This document shows, in pieces, positions 50,009-59,173 of a stretch of DNA of 64,000 nucleotides. How positions within the stretch are numbered: position 1 is the first letter of the stretch; every line of letters starts with the position of its first letter. The notes beneath the pieces are model-generated. The model was not told where the DNA came from. It did no database searches and saw nothing but the letters and a program-made list of their open reading frames with translations. Source of the stretch: Citrobacter sp. MGH106 (GTDB lineage Bacteria > Pseudomonadota > Gammaproteobacteria > Enterobacterales > Enterobacteriaceae); assembly GCF_001037495.1 (NCBI RefSeq), contig NZ_KQ089822.1:3553938-3617937 (forward strand), in the 5' to 3' direction. The position numbers were made by a program, and so were the translations under genes.

Positions 50009-51430
50009 TCAAGTATTCTCGCCAGCAGCTGTACTCTGGCTTTTCGCCGCCTGCTCCGCTTCCTGTTTTGCCAGCGTACGTGCAAGAATAGTCGAGTATA
50101 GCGGCTTTCCGCCCATAAATTGGGCTAATAGTGTTGCGCCAAGACAGGTAATAATCATTGGCAAAATGAGCTGGTAGTTATCAGTCATTTCCAGAACCAG
50201 CACAATGCCCGTTAATGGTGCACGTACTGAAGCCGCCAGCAACGCCCCCATTCCGGCAATAGCAAACGTCCCGGCTTCCAGATGATACTGCGGAAAAGAC
50301 GCCGCTGCAGCCATGCCAAATGCGGTGCCGAGCAATGTACCCAGCGCCAGCATCGGTGCAAATATCCCACCGGGCGCACCGGAGGAGAAGCACAGCAGCG
50401 TGGTGATGACCCTGGCAACAAAAATAAACAGCAGTATTCCAACACTGAAATTGCCCGCTGCTGCGATAGGGATCAGGTTAAACCCACCACCTGCCGCTTC
50501 AGGTTTTATTAAACCGAGGATCCCACACAGACCGCCGATAGCGCCCCCCATCAGCACCCACTTTTTAATTTCGCCGCCGTGGAAGCGTTGAAACATATCC
50601 TGGGTCCGCAACACCATTGTATTGAATAACGGTCCGACACAACCAAAAATAATTCCAAGGACGAGATATAACCACAGCGTATTAACCGGTGCATTGGAGA
50701 GCTTCCCGACTTCAATGATCGGGGCCTCGCCGTTAAAAATACGGAACACAATGCTGGACATAATAACGCCGGTAAATACGGCTTTGATCGATACAAGGTT
50801 GTAACGGAACTGCGGACGCATCTCTTCAAGAATGAACAGGATACCCGCCAGAGGCGCATTAAAAGCGGCCGACAGACCGGCTGCAGCACCGGTAGCTAGC
50901 AGAGTATGGCGCGCTTCAGCGCTACGCATACGGAAAACATCAAGCACCATGCGTCCGATATTGCCGCCAATTTGCACCGTCGGCCCTTCTCGTCCAAGCA
51001 CCATCCCGGCACCCAGCGTTCCCATACCGCCGATAAACTTCACCGGCAATACACGCCACCAACGCACCGGGCGCAACTCTTCCAGTGCACCTTCGATCTC
51101 CGGAATCCCCGAACCACCCGCTTCCGGCGCAAATTTACGCACCAGGAAATAACCGACCATTGCCAGCAGCGCAGAAAGAATAAACGCCAGCGGCCACACC
51201 AAAATGGCATGATCGGCGACCTGTGCCAGCGTGCCTATACGCAGGTTCTGTACCCAGGACACAGCTTTCTCAAAAGCAACACCAACAAGTCCAGTCACGG
51301 TGCCGACAACAGCCGCCATAAAGAGGATCGCCAGCGGTGTCTTGTCCCGATCAAGTAGTCGACGGATCTGATCCCTGCGCCGTAAACGCACAATTTGCTG
51401 TGCTTCAAAAGAGGGAGAGTCTGTTTTCAT
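50009..51430 (-). CDS. clcA: H+/Cl- exchange transporter ClcA
   Basis: Inner-membrane 2Cl-/1H+ antiporter used in extreme-acid resistance. The selectivity filter GSGIP is at residues 106-110 (Ser107), and the gating glutamate Glu148 is in GREGP. The 473-aa chain has about 18 helices as two inverted halves. Length as in K-12. Divergent from hemL across 168 bp. Confidence 0.98.
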   Translation of the reverse strand: MKTDSPSFEAQQIVRLRRRDQIRRLLDRDKTPLAILFMAAVVGTVTGLVGVAFEKAVSWVQNLRIGTLAQVADHAILVWPLAFILSALLAMVGYFLVRKFAPEAGGSGIPEIEGALEELRPVRWWRVLPVKFIGGMGTLGAGMVLGREGPTVQIGGNIGRMVLDVFRMRSAEARHTLLATGAAAGLSAAFNAPLAGILFILEEMRPQFRYNLVSIKAVFTGVIMSSIVFRIFNGEAPIIEVGKLSNAPVNTLWLYLVLGIIFGCVGPLFNTMVLRTQDMFQRFHGGEIKKWVLMGGAIGGLCGILGLIKPEAAGGGFNLIPIAAAGNFSVGILLFIFVARVITTLLCFSSGAPGGIFAPMLALGTLLGTAFGMAAAASFPQYHLEAGTFAIAGMGALLAASVRAPLTGIVLVLEMTDNYQLILPMIITCLGATLLAQFMGGKPLYSTILARTLAKQEAEQAAKSQSTAAGENT

Positions 51431-51530
51431 TAGATGATCATTAATTGGTAATACAAATACGGAATCGGCATTCTACTCGCACATTTCGTGAAAATCCCCT
51501 GCAAATCGTATTGTTTCAAATGCGCAAAAC

Positions 51531-51559
51531 TTTCATAACCTTCTCTGAATAACTAGAAT
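51531..51559 (+). promoter_or_regulatory. Putative hemL promoter
   Basis: -35 TTTCAT (51531-51536), 17-bp spacer and -10 TAGAAT (51554-51559), about 40 bp before the hemL start in the clcA-hemL intergenic region. Hexamer match only. Confidence 0.5.
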
Positions 51560-51598
51560 AGCGGGCATTCACTTTTTCTACGAACCAGGACCCCATCC

Positions 51599-52879
51599 AT
51601 GAGTAAGTCTGAAAACCTCTACAGCGCAGCACGCGAACTTATCCCCGGCGGCGTTAACTCCCCTGTTCGCGCCTTTACCGGCGTGGGTGGTACTCCGCTG
51701 TTTATCGAAAAAGCAGACGGCGCGTATCTGTATGACGTCGATGGTAAAGCCTACATTGATTATGTTGGTTCCTGGGGCCCGATGGTGCTGGGCCATAACC
51801 ACCCGGCTATCCGCAATGCGGTGATTGAGGCTGCAGAACGTGGCCTGAGCTTTGGTGCGCCAACCGAGATGGAAGTGAAAATGGCGGCGCTGGTCACTGA
51901 ACTCGTGCCAACCATGGACATGGTGCGCATGGTCAACTCCGGTACCGAAGCGACGATGAGCGCCATCCGTCTGGCGCGCGGCTTCACCGGACGCGATAAA
52001 ATTATCAAATTTGAAGGATGCTATCACGGTCATGCTGACTGCCTGCTGGTAAAAGCCGGCTCCGGCGCACTGACGCTGGGCCAGCCGAACTCTCCGGGCG
52101 TTCCGGCAGATTTCGCTAAGCATACTCTGACCTGTACTTATAACGATCTCGCCTCTGTACGTGCAGCATTTGAACAGTATCCGCAAGACATTGCCTGCAT
52201 TATCGTGGAGCCGGTCGCTGGCAACATGAACTGCATCCCGCCGCTGCCGGAATTCCTGCCTGGTCTGCGCGCGTTGTGCGATGAGTTTGGTGCGCTGTTG
52301 ATTATCGATGAAGTAATGACCGGTTTCCGTGTCGCGTTGGCTGGCGCGCAGGATTACTACGGCGTCGTTCCGGATCTGACCTGTCTGGGCAAAATCATCG
52401 GTGGTGGTATGCCTGTTGGTGCATTCGGTGGTCGTCGCGATGTCATGGACGCGCTGGCACCAACCGGACCGGTTTATCAGGCTGGTACGCTGTCTGGTAA
52501 TCCAATTGCCATGGCGGCAGGATTTGCCTGTCTGAATGAAGTTGCCCAGCCGGGTATTCATGAAACATTAGATGAACTCACCACCCGTCTGGCAGAAGGT
52601 CTGCTGGAAGCCGCCCAGGAAGCGAATATTCCTCTGGTGGTTAACCATGTGGGCGGGATGTTCGGGATTTTCTTCACCGAAGCAGAAACCGTGACCTGCT
52701 ATCAGGACGTAATGGCATGCGATGTCGAGCGCTTTAAGCGTTTCTTCCACATGATGCTGGATGAAGGGGTTTATCTCGCGCCATCAGCCTTTGAAGCTGG
52801 CTTTATGTCCGTCGCGCACAGCATGGAAGATATCAATAACACCATCGACGCCGCACGTCGGGTGTTCGGGAAGTTGTAA
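51599..52879 (+). CDS. hemL: Glutamate-1-semialdehyde 2,1-aminomutase
   Basis: PLP-dependent enzyme making 5-aminolevulinate from glutamate-1-semialdehyde, the second step of the C5 heme pathway. Schiff-base Lys265 is in [11 protein letters not shown], and Asp237 (IIDEVMTG) contacts the pyridine nitrogen. The 426-aa fold-type I aminotransferase is the K-12 length. It is followed by a strong terminator. Confidence 0.98.
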   Translation: MSKSENLYSAARELIPGGVNSPVRAFTGVGGTPLFIEKADGAYLYDVDGKAYIDYVGSWGPMVLGHNHPAIRNAVIEAAERGLSFGAPTEMEVKMAALVTELVPTMDMVRMVNSGTEATMSAIRLARGFTGRDKIIKFEGCYHGHADCLLVKAGSGALTLGQPNSPGVPADFAKHTLTCTYNDLASVRAAFEQYPQDIACIIVEPVAGNMNCIPPLPEFLPGLRALCDEFGALLIIDEVMTGFRVALAGAQDYYGVVPDLTCLGKIIGGGMPVGAFGGRRDVMDALAPTGPVYQAGTLSGNPIAMAAGFACLNEVAQPGIHETLDELTTRLAEGLLEAAQEANIPLVVNHVGGMFGIFFTEAETVTCYQDVMACDVERFKRFFHMMLDEGVYLAPSAFEAGFMSVAHSMEDINNTIDAARRVFGKL

Positions 52880-52899
52880 AAAGCAGCATCAGAGATCGT

Positions 52900-52935
52900 A
52901 AGCCGGGTAAGGCACTCCGCCACCCGGCTTTTTTG
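52900..52935 (+). terminator. hemL rho-independent terminator
   Basis: Stem AAGCCGGGT/ACCCGGCTT with a 13-nt loop and a T6 run, about 20 bp after hemL. Confidence 0.9.
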
Positions 52936-52968
52936 TTGCCGGATGGCGACACAAAGTGCTTATCCAGC
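52935..52968. repeat. Single REP unit between hemL and fhuB
   Basis: GTTGCCGGATGGCGAC followed by TGCTTATCCAGC, a degenerate REP palindrome directly after the hemL terminator. Confidence 0.65.
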
Positions 52969-52974
52969 TTTGTA

Positions 52975-54957
52975 TTACCGGCTCTGCTTACGTAGCAGCC
53001 AAATGAAATATGGCGCACCAATAAACGTCGAGAGTAATCCCGCCGGGATCTGATACGGAAACAGCACCATTCTGCCGCACCAGTCCGCAAAGACCAACAG
53101 TACCCCACCCGCCAGCGCTGACATCACCATATGCGGCATGGTACGCCGAAAACCGAGCATACGCGCGATATGCGGCGCCATCAGCCCAACAAAGCTCAAC
53201 GGTCCAATAGTCATGGTTGCCGTTGCGGTCAGTCCCGCGGCCAGCATCAGCAAACCGACACGTGACGGTGTCAACGCAATACCCACCGCCCGAGCCGTAT
53301 CACCGCCCAGCGGTAAAATCGTCAGCCAGCGACGACACAACGGCGTAATCGCCAGCAGAATCACCATCACGATCCCAGTACGTATTACCTGTTCAGGGTA
53401 AGCGTTATAGGTCGAGCCGGAGATCCAGGTCAGTATGCTCGCCATCCGCGGGTCGCCGCTGGCCTGTAGCATCATCAGCAACATAGTAAATGCAGTGCTA
53501 AGCGCCATCCCTGCCAGCAGCATTCGGTGAGGCGAAAAGCCCCCGCGCCCAGCGGCAATCATGATGATCAGCAACGTCACCGCTGCCCCGATACTCCCGG
53601 CAGGTAGCAGCCAACCGAAGGCATTTCCGGGCACCAGAAACAACATCAACACGACGCCAAACGCCGCACCGGAGCTGATACCCAATACTTCCGGGCTGGC
53701 CATGGGGTTACCGGTCAGGCGCTGAATAATACAGCCCGCTACCGCCAGCATAACACCCGCAATCAGTGCCGCCATAATTCGTGGCCAGCGCCAGGGCATC
53801 AGCTCATCCAGCATCACACCACTGGCCCAACTCCAGCCATGAGCATCGCGACCAAAAGAAAGCGCCACTACGACGGTCAACAACAATATTGCGCCCCCCA
53901 CCAGGACGAACATCAACACGTTCTGACGTTCCGCAACAACGTGACTACTGGCATTCATATCCGGCGCGCTCATGCTGCGCAAACGCGGCAGCAGCCACAA
54001 CAGCAGCGGTGCGCCTATCAGCGCGGTTACCGAACCAGTAGAGACTTCCATCCATACGCGGGTCAACCACAGAATAATTTGATCGGAAAGCCAGAGGATC
54101 AGAGCACCAATCAGCGGGGCCAGCATCAGGCGAGCCAGTAAGCGCCGGGCGCCGAGCATTTTTGCCAGCAGCGGCGCAAACAGACCAATAAAACCAATAA
54201 TTCCGACTGCGTTAACCAGCAAAGCACTCAGCACAATCGCCAGCGACAATGCGGCCAGACGCGCCAGCGATAGCGCCAGGCCAAGATTACGCGCTACACC
54301 GTCATCCAGCCCCATCAGCGTCATAGGACGTAATAACAGCAGGGTTAGCATCACGCCACCCAGCAGTTGCGGCCACAGACGCTGCACCCCGTTCCAGTCA
54401 GTTTGCGTTAACGTTCCGCTGCTCCACAAAAACATGCTTTGCAGTTGATCGTGATGGAAGATAACCATCAGTTGGTTAATCGCGCCGCAGTACAGACTTA
54501 CCACCAGACCTGCAAGGATCAATGTGACGGGCGAAAGACGTTTGCCCCAGGCGACACCAAACACCAGCGCTCCGACGATACATGCTCCTGCCAGCGCCGC
54601 AAATTGCGTGGTCAGCGCTCCGGGGAGCGCCCACAGTGTAGTGACAGTTATACCTAACTGTGCTCCGGTTGCCACGCCAAGCGTGGTCGGCTCTGCCAGC
54701 GGGTTACGCAATACCTGCTGAAACAAAACGCCAACCAGTCCCAGCCCGGCACCGACCAGTAACGCAATCGCCAGCCTCGGCAGCAAACTGAAATGGAAAA
54801 CCATCTGTTCAATGATATCGATATCCGGCGACCAGATAGCCTGCAGCCACTGGCTGCGCGGCAGGGCTACAGAGAAGTTAACCCAGGTCAGCCAGCAGGC
54901 AGATACAAACAAGACTGTCAGTAAAAGTACCGGGAAAAGCGCAACACGTTTACTCAC
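52975..54957 (-). CDS. fhuB: Ferrichrome/hydroxamate ABC transporter permease FhuB
   Basis: Inner-membrane permease for Fe3+-hydroxamates. It is 660 aa because two FecCD-type permease halves are fused (~1-330 and ~345-660). Each half has about ten membrane segments and a coupling-loop glycine (GFIGLFAPLLAKML and SFVGLMAPHIARML). The start overlaps fhuD by 4 bp. Last gene of fhuACDB. Length as in K-12. Confidence 0.97.
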   Translation of the reverse strand: MSKRVALFPVLLLTVLFVSACWLTWVNFSVALPRSQWLQAIWSPDIDIIEQMVFHFSLLPRLAIALLVGAGLGLVGVLFQQVLRNPLAEPTTLGVATGAQLGITVTTLWALPGALTTQFAALAGACIVGALVFGVAWGKRLSPVTLILAGLVVSLYCGAINQLMVIFHHDQLQSMFLWSSGTLTQTDWNGVQRLWPQLLGGVMLTLLLLRPMTLMGLDDGVARNLGLALSLARLAALSLAIVLSALLVNAVGIIGFIGLFAPLLAKMLGARRLLARLMLAPLIGALILWLSDQIILWLTRVWMEVSTGSVTALIGAPLLLWLLPRLRSMSAPDMNASSHVVAERQNVLMFVLVGGAILLLTVVVALSFGRDAHGWSWASGVMLDELMPWRWPRIMAALIAGVMLAVAGCIIQRLTGNPMASPEVLGISSGAAFGVVLMLFLVPGNAFGWLLPAGSIGAAVTLLIIMIAAGRGGFSPHRMLLAGMALSTAFTMLLMMLQASGDPRMASILTWISGSTYNAYPEQVIRTGIVMVILLAITPLCRRWLTILPLGGDTARAVGIALTPSRVGLLMLAAGLTATATMTIGPLSFVGLMAPHIARMLGFRRTMPHMVMSALAGGVLLVFADWCGRMVLFPYQIPAGLLSTFIGAPYFIWLLRKQSR

Positions 54958-55844
54958 GCTTTGCCTCCCAGCGCATTATCCAGAATGCGCACAAAGCGCA
55001 TCGCCGACAGTGTTGCGCCATAGAACCAGACGGCAGGTACGCGCTGAAAACGTCCGGCCCGGACAAACGGCATTGCCTGCCACAACGGGGTGGACATCAG
55101 CGCATTCATCTCTTTATTGTTGCCATGATCAAAGCACAACACATCAACATCTTTATAGACCGCAAGCCGATCGATACCCACAGCAGTGCTACCCCAGAAG
55201 TTTGTTTCCCCCTGCCAGGCGTTACGGATCCCGTACTCGTCCAGCACTTCCTGAAACAGACAGTTAGGACCAAACACCAGCATATGGCGAGGATCCAGCA
55301 GGGTCATCAGCAGTAAAGGACGCTCTCCGCGCTGAATAAAGCGTGGTTTCAGGCTGTCAATAAAGCGATCATATTGCGCCAGATGACGTTCGGCAGCAGG
55401 TTCCAGATTCAGCAACTGCGCCATTTCCTGCAGCGACTGGCGGGCAACCGCCAGCGGCTTTTTGCCATCGCTGAAGTTAAATCCACGGCCAGGCGCAATA
55501 CGAGCCAGTTTCTCGGGCGCAGGACCATAGCCTGCCGACCAAACCATAAATGAGGGCTTCATTTCAGTCAGCAGTTCAAGATTGGGTTCAGTGCGTAACC
55601 CGACGTCAATCACCGAGTCCGGCAGAGCAGGTTCATTGACCCACAGCTTGTAGTTCGGAACATCTGCGACGCCATAGGGTGTAATACCCAGCGCCAGCAG
55701 CAGCTCAACCGGTAACCACTCCAGAGCCACAATGCGCTGCGGATCAACCGCCGCCGCACGCGCCTGATTCATCTGCCAGAGCAATGGTGACAACGCCATT
55801 GCCGTTAGCAAACGACGGCGGGTTATATGATGTAATGCGATCAT
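54954..55844 (-). CDS. fhuD: Ferrichrome-binding periplasmic protein FhuD
   Basis: Binds ferrichrome, coprogen, aerobactin and related hydroxamates in the periplasm and passes them to FhuBC. The N-terminal signal contains TRRRLL before a hydrophobic stretch and ends QARA, resembling a Tat signal. The rest is a class III binding fold. It is 296 aa, as in K-12. It overlaps fhuC by 1 bp and fhuB by 4 bp, so the three are translationally coupled. Confidence 0.97.
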   Translation of the reverse strand: MIALHHITRRRLLTAMALSPLLWQMNQARAAAVDPQRIVALEWLPVELLLALGITPYGVADVPNYKLWVNEPALPDSVIDVGLRTEPNLELLTEMKPSFMVWSAGYGPAPEKLARIAPGRGFNFSDGKKPLAVARQSLQEMAQLLNLEPAAERHLAQYDRFIDSLKPRFIQRGERPLLLMTLLDPRHMLVFGPNCLFQEVLDEYGIRNAWQGETNFWGSTAVGIDRLAVYKDVDVLCFDHGNNKEMNALMSTPLWQAMPFVRAGRFQRVPAVWFYGATLSAMRFVRILDNALGGKA

Positions 55845-56641
55845 TAATAGACAAAACTCACAGGTGCAGCACCAGCCGGATGCGGCAAAATACCCATCGG
55901 GATACCGTAGATCTGTTCCAGGGTTTCACTGCGCATCAGTTCAGCAGGCGTCCCCTGAGCGATCATTTCGCCACCTCGTAGCGCCACCAGATAGTCACAG
56001 TAGCGGGCAGCCATATTGATATCATGCAGCACGGCGATCACCGTCAATCCACGTTGTTGGCTCAAGCGATGCACCAGCGCCAGCACATCAACCTGATGGG
56101 CGATATCCAACGCCGAAGTGGGTTCGTCGAGCAGCAGGCAACGACTGTCCTGCGCCACCAGCATGGCGATCCACGCACGTTGACGCTCGCCGCCGGACAA
56201 ACTATCAACCAGACGATGTGCCAGTGGCTTTAACCCTACCAGCGTTATCGCCTCTTCCACTTTTTCTCTGTCAGCTACACCAAAACGTCCCAGCGCACCG
56301 TGCCACGGGTAGCGACCAATCGCCACCAGTTCACGCACTGTCATCCCTTCCGCCTGCGGCAACTGCTGCGGTAACCAGGCAACCTTGCGGGCAAATGCTT
56401 TACTCTTCCAGCTATCAACGGGCTGTCCATCCAAAAAAATATCGCCTTCAGAAGGCGGCTGATGGCGAGCTAACATCTTTAATAACGTGGATTTACCGGA
56501 GCCGTTATGGCCGATAAGACCGGTCACTTTACCCACGGGAAAGGTTAACGAGAGAGGATGCAAAAGCGTGCGGCCAGGTACACGAAAGGAGACATGACTT
56601 AGCGCAAAAGTGGTGTCGGGATGGGATCTGTTTTCCTGCAT
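55844..56641 (-). CDS. fhuC: Ferrichrome ABC transporter ATPase FhuC
   Basis: ATPase of the FhuBCD importer. Walker A GHNGSGKS is at residues 44-51, the signature LSGGERQRA near 150 and Walker B LLLDEPTSALD near 170. I chose ATG 56641 because it gives the 265-aa family length and starts 47 bp after fhuA. The longer frame from 56761 runs back into fhuA and is not conserved. Confidence 0.96.
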   Translation of the reverse strand: MQENRSHPDTTFALSHVSFRVPGRTLLHPLSLTFPVGKVTGLIGHNGSGKSTLLKMLARHQPPSEGDIFLDGQPVDSWKSKAFARKVAWLPQQLPQAEGMTVRELVAIGRYPWHGALGRFGVADREKVEEAITLVGLKPLAHRLVDSLSGGERQRAWIAMLVAQDSRCLLLDEPTSALDIAHQVDVLALVHRLSQQRGLTVIAVLHDINMAARYCDYLVALRGGEMIAQGTPAELMRSETLEQIYGIPMGILPHPAGAAPVSFVY

Positions 56642-56688
56642 AGCGGCCAACTTGTAAAACGGGCACGCAAAGCGTGCCCAAAGAGAAA

Positions 56689-58941
56689 TTAGAAACGGAA
56701 GGTTGCTGTTGCAACGACCTGACGTTCCGCGCCCCAGAAGCAGCCATAGGTATTGAAGCAACTGGCGACGTATTCACGGTCAAACAAGTTGTTCACATGC
56801 AGCGCCACGTTGGAGCCCGCCATACCAACGCGAGCCAGATCGTAACGTACCAACGCATCCACCAGCGTATAGCTCCCCACTTTGAAGGAGTTTGCCGGGT
56901 CGCCATAGCTGGAACCAGTATAACGAACGCCAGTACCCAACGTCAGCCCGGAAAGCGCACCATCATAGAGGGTATAATCGCCCCACAGTGATGCCATATG
57001 TTTTGGCACCTGAGCAGGCGTATTGCCTTTGTAGGTGGTGTCAGTGGTGTATTCCGCATCGGTGTAGGTATAAGAGCCGACAACGTTAACGCTGGCAGAC
57101 AGTGCCGCTTTCGCTTCGATTTCCACACCGCGAGAACGAATTTCACCGCCTTCAACTGAGAAGAACGATGTGCCTGTCGGGTCAGCCATCAGGTTGTTGG
57201 TTTTGGTCAACTGATAGACAGCACCGGTGATCACGATCGGACGATCGCTCGGAACATATTTCACGCCCGCTTCGTACTGCTTACCTTTGGACGGTGCGAA
57301 AATATTCCCACTAGCCCCCGTCTGGGAAGCCGGTTCAAACGACTCGCTGTAGCTGAAATACGGGGTTACGCCGTTGTCGAAAAGATAGTTAACACCGCCA
57401 CGCCAGGTGAACTGCTTATCATCGCGGGAATCCGTAACGCCAGAAACACGGTTCAGAGAGTCCTGTTTAGCCCAGTCGTAACGACCGCCCAGAGTAACCA
57501 GTACCTTATCCCACTGCATCTGATCCTGCGCATACAAGCCAGTCTGTTTCTGTTTGTTCAGCACTTTGTAAGGACCAGAAGGGCCTGGGTGTGAGCCAAA
57601 ATCAAAGTCGCTGCGGTCAAGGTTATAGATATCGGACGGTGCAACAGAACCGGCATAACCAAACCATGAGTCGATATCGTTACGCATGCGCATAAAATCA
57701 ACGCCGGTCAGCAGGGTATGATCCACATCGGCAGTCGCGAACTTACTTTGCAGCTGAGTATCAACAGCGAAGTTCTGCAATTTCTCATTATCGATAACGT
57801 ACTGACGAGTCAGCGTGTGATCCCAATCGGACTGAGGAACGCTGGCGCAAGGACTTTTAGCCGGATCCTTGGTATAGAGCGGATCGGAACACATACCGTA
57901 GCCATATACGCTGTTTTGCGAAACTTTGTTTTGCGCATAGCGCAAATTCTGACGCACGGTAAAAGTGTCGTTAAATTCGTGATCGAAGCTGTAGCCTACC
58001 ATCTTCTCGTTACGAGAATAGGTATTGTTGCCCGCACCTTCATTGAAATCAGTAGGGAGACGTGTGCCATTTGGCAGTTTCGTTACTGTCCCCTCTTTTG
58101 GCAGCCAGCCGTAATAACCGGTCTCTGGCTCATTCTGGAAATAAGAGAGGAAAGTGAAGTTCGTTTTATCGTCCGGACGCCAGCTGAAAGAAGGCGCAAT
58201 GGCATACCGTTGCTCTTCCGCACCTTGCTGCTGTGCATTAGCGGAGCGAGCAAGGCCCGTTAAGCGATAAGAATACACACCGTCATCATCCAGCGCATCA
58301 CTGAAGTCAAAACCGGTCTGGAACAGGCTGTCAGTGCCCATTTTGAACTGAACTTCTTTCAACGGTTCCGTCGTCGGGCGCTTGCTGACCATGTTCAACA
58401 AGCCGCCAGGGTTACTCTTTCCGTAAAGAACGGAAACCGGGCCGCGCATAACCTCAGCGCGCTCCAGCATATAGGGATCGATTACCGCGTCGTTATAGAA
58501 GTTGCCCTGCATTTTCAGGCCGTTCAGATAGTTATTCTGGCTTTGGCCGTCAGCGGCGAATCCGCGAATGATCAGGTAATCATAGGTATTAGATGCACCA
58601 CGAGTTCCCACAGCGACACCAGGAGTGTAACTGAGCGCTTCTTTTACGGATTTAGGCTGATGTAACGCCATCTCCTCAGCGGTAACAACAGATATAGACT
58701 GCGGGACTTTTTGAATCGGAGTGTCTGTTTTTGTCGCCGTGGCAGATTGTCTTGCCGCGATGGTTGCCGCGGGGCCCCATGCGCTTTCTTGTGCGGCAGG
58801 TGCTGCGGTTACGGTGATTGTTTCTTCTTTCGGTTGAACCGCCGCCTGTGCATACACAGACATGCCGCTAACCGCTGTGGCTACTACAACTGCGATTTTA
58901 CGCAGCGAAGAGTTTGGCTGAGCAGTTTTAAGACGCGCCAT
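56689..58941 (-). CDS. fhuA: TonB-dependent ferrichrome receptor FhuA
   Basis: Outer-membrane receptor for ferrichrome; in E. coli also the receptor for phages T1, T5 and phi80 and for colicin M. The signal is ~33 residues, with a TonB box (ETITV) at ~40-44, a plug (~residues 50-190) and a 22-strand barrel ending in Phe. The length is 750 aa against 747 in K-12. Plug and strands are close to K-12. The loop between Cys351 and Cys365 (loop 4) and the segment around 410-450 differ strongly. Preceded by a Fur-box-like site. Confidence 0.97.
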   Translation of the reverse strand: MARLKTAQPNSSLRKIAVVVATAVSGMSVYAQAAVQPKEETITVTAAPAAQESAWGPAATIAARQSATATKTDTPIQKVPQSISVVTAEEMALHQPKSVKEALSYTPGVAVGTRGASNTYDYLIIRGFAADGQSQNNYLNGLKMQGNFYNDAVIDPYMLERAEVMRGPVSVLYGKSNPGGLLNMVSKRPTTEPLKEVQFKMGTDSLFQTGFDFSDALDDDGVYSYRLTGLARSANAQQQGAEEQRYAIAPSFSWRPDDKTNFTFLSYFQNEPETGYYGWLPKEGTVTKLPNGTRLPTDFNEGAGNNTYSRNEKMVGYSFDHEFNDTFTVRQNLRYAQNKVSQNSVYGYGMCSDPLYTKDPAKSPCASVPQSDWDHTLTRQYVIDNEKLQNFAVDTQLQSKFATADVDHTLLTGVDFMRMRNDIDSWFGYAGSVAPSDIYNLDRSDFDFGSHPGPSGPYKVLNKQKQTGLYAQDQMQWDKVLVTLGGRYDWAKQDSLNRVSGVTDSRDDKQFTWRGGVNYLFDNGVTPYFSYSESFEPASQTGASGNIFAPSKGKQYEAGVKYVPSDRPIVITGAVYQLTKTNNLMADPTGTSFFSVEGGEIRSRGVEIEAKAALSASVNVVGSYTYTDAEYTTDTTYKGNTPAQVPKHMASLWGDYTLYDGALSGLTLGTGVRYTGSSYGDPANSFKVGSYTLVDALVRYDLARVGMAGSNVALHVNNLFDREYVASCFNTYGCFWGAERQVVATATFRF

Positions 58942-58962
58942 TGGTATATCTCTGATGAAAGT

Positions 58963-58994
58963 GAATGATAACGTAAACGAGAATTATTATTATA
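58963..58994 (-). promoter_or_regulatory. fhuA promoter with Fur-box-like site
   Basis: The minus strand holds a -10 TATAAT (58989-58994) and then AATAATTCTCGTTTACGTTATCATTC, which contains overlapping GATAAT-type half-sites of the Fur consensus. Iron-dependent Fur repression of fhuACDB is established in E. coli; the site boundaries are my estimate. Confidence 0.6.
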
Positions 58995-59143
58995 ACGGCA
59001 GCATAATATTCGAAACTCTGGCGGGATAGCAAGCAATACACATCCCTACTAAAACTGAGGGGTTAAGAAATAACCAGATGAAAAGAAAGGGTTAATAAAT
59101 TACGCTGAAATGTTGTTTGCCTCAATCCAGACGTGGGCAAAGA

Positions 59144-59165
59144 AAAACCCGCCGAAGCGGGTTTT
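59144..59165 (-). terminator. mrcB rho-independent terminator
   Basis: Perfect 9-bp stem AAAACCCGC/GCGGGTTTT with loop CGAA, T-rich on the minus strand, just after the mrcB stop. Confidence 0.92.
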
Positions 59166-59173
59166 AGGGGGTA

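Noticed and set aside
56642-56761. 40-residue N-terminal extension of FhuC
   Set aside because: It would read back through the fhuA 3' end. ATG 56641 gives the known 265-aa length and the known operon spacing.
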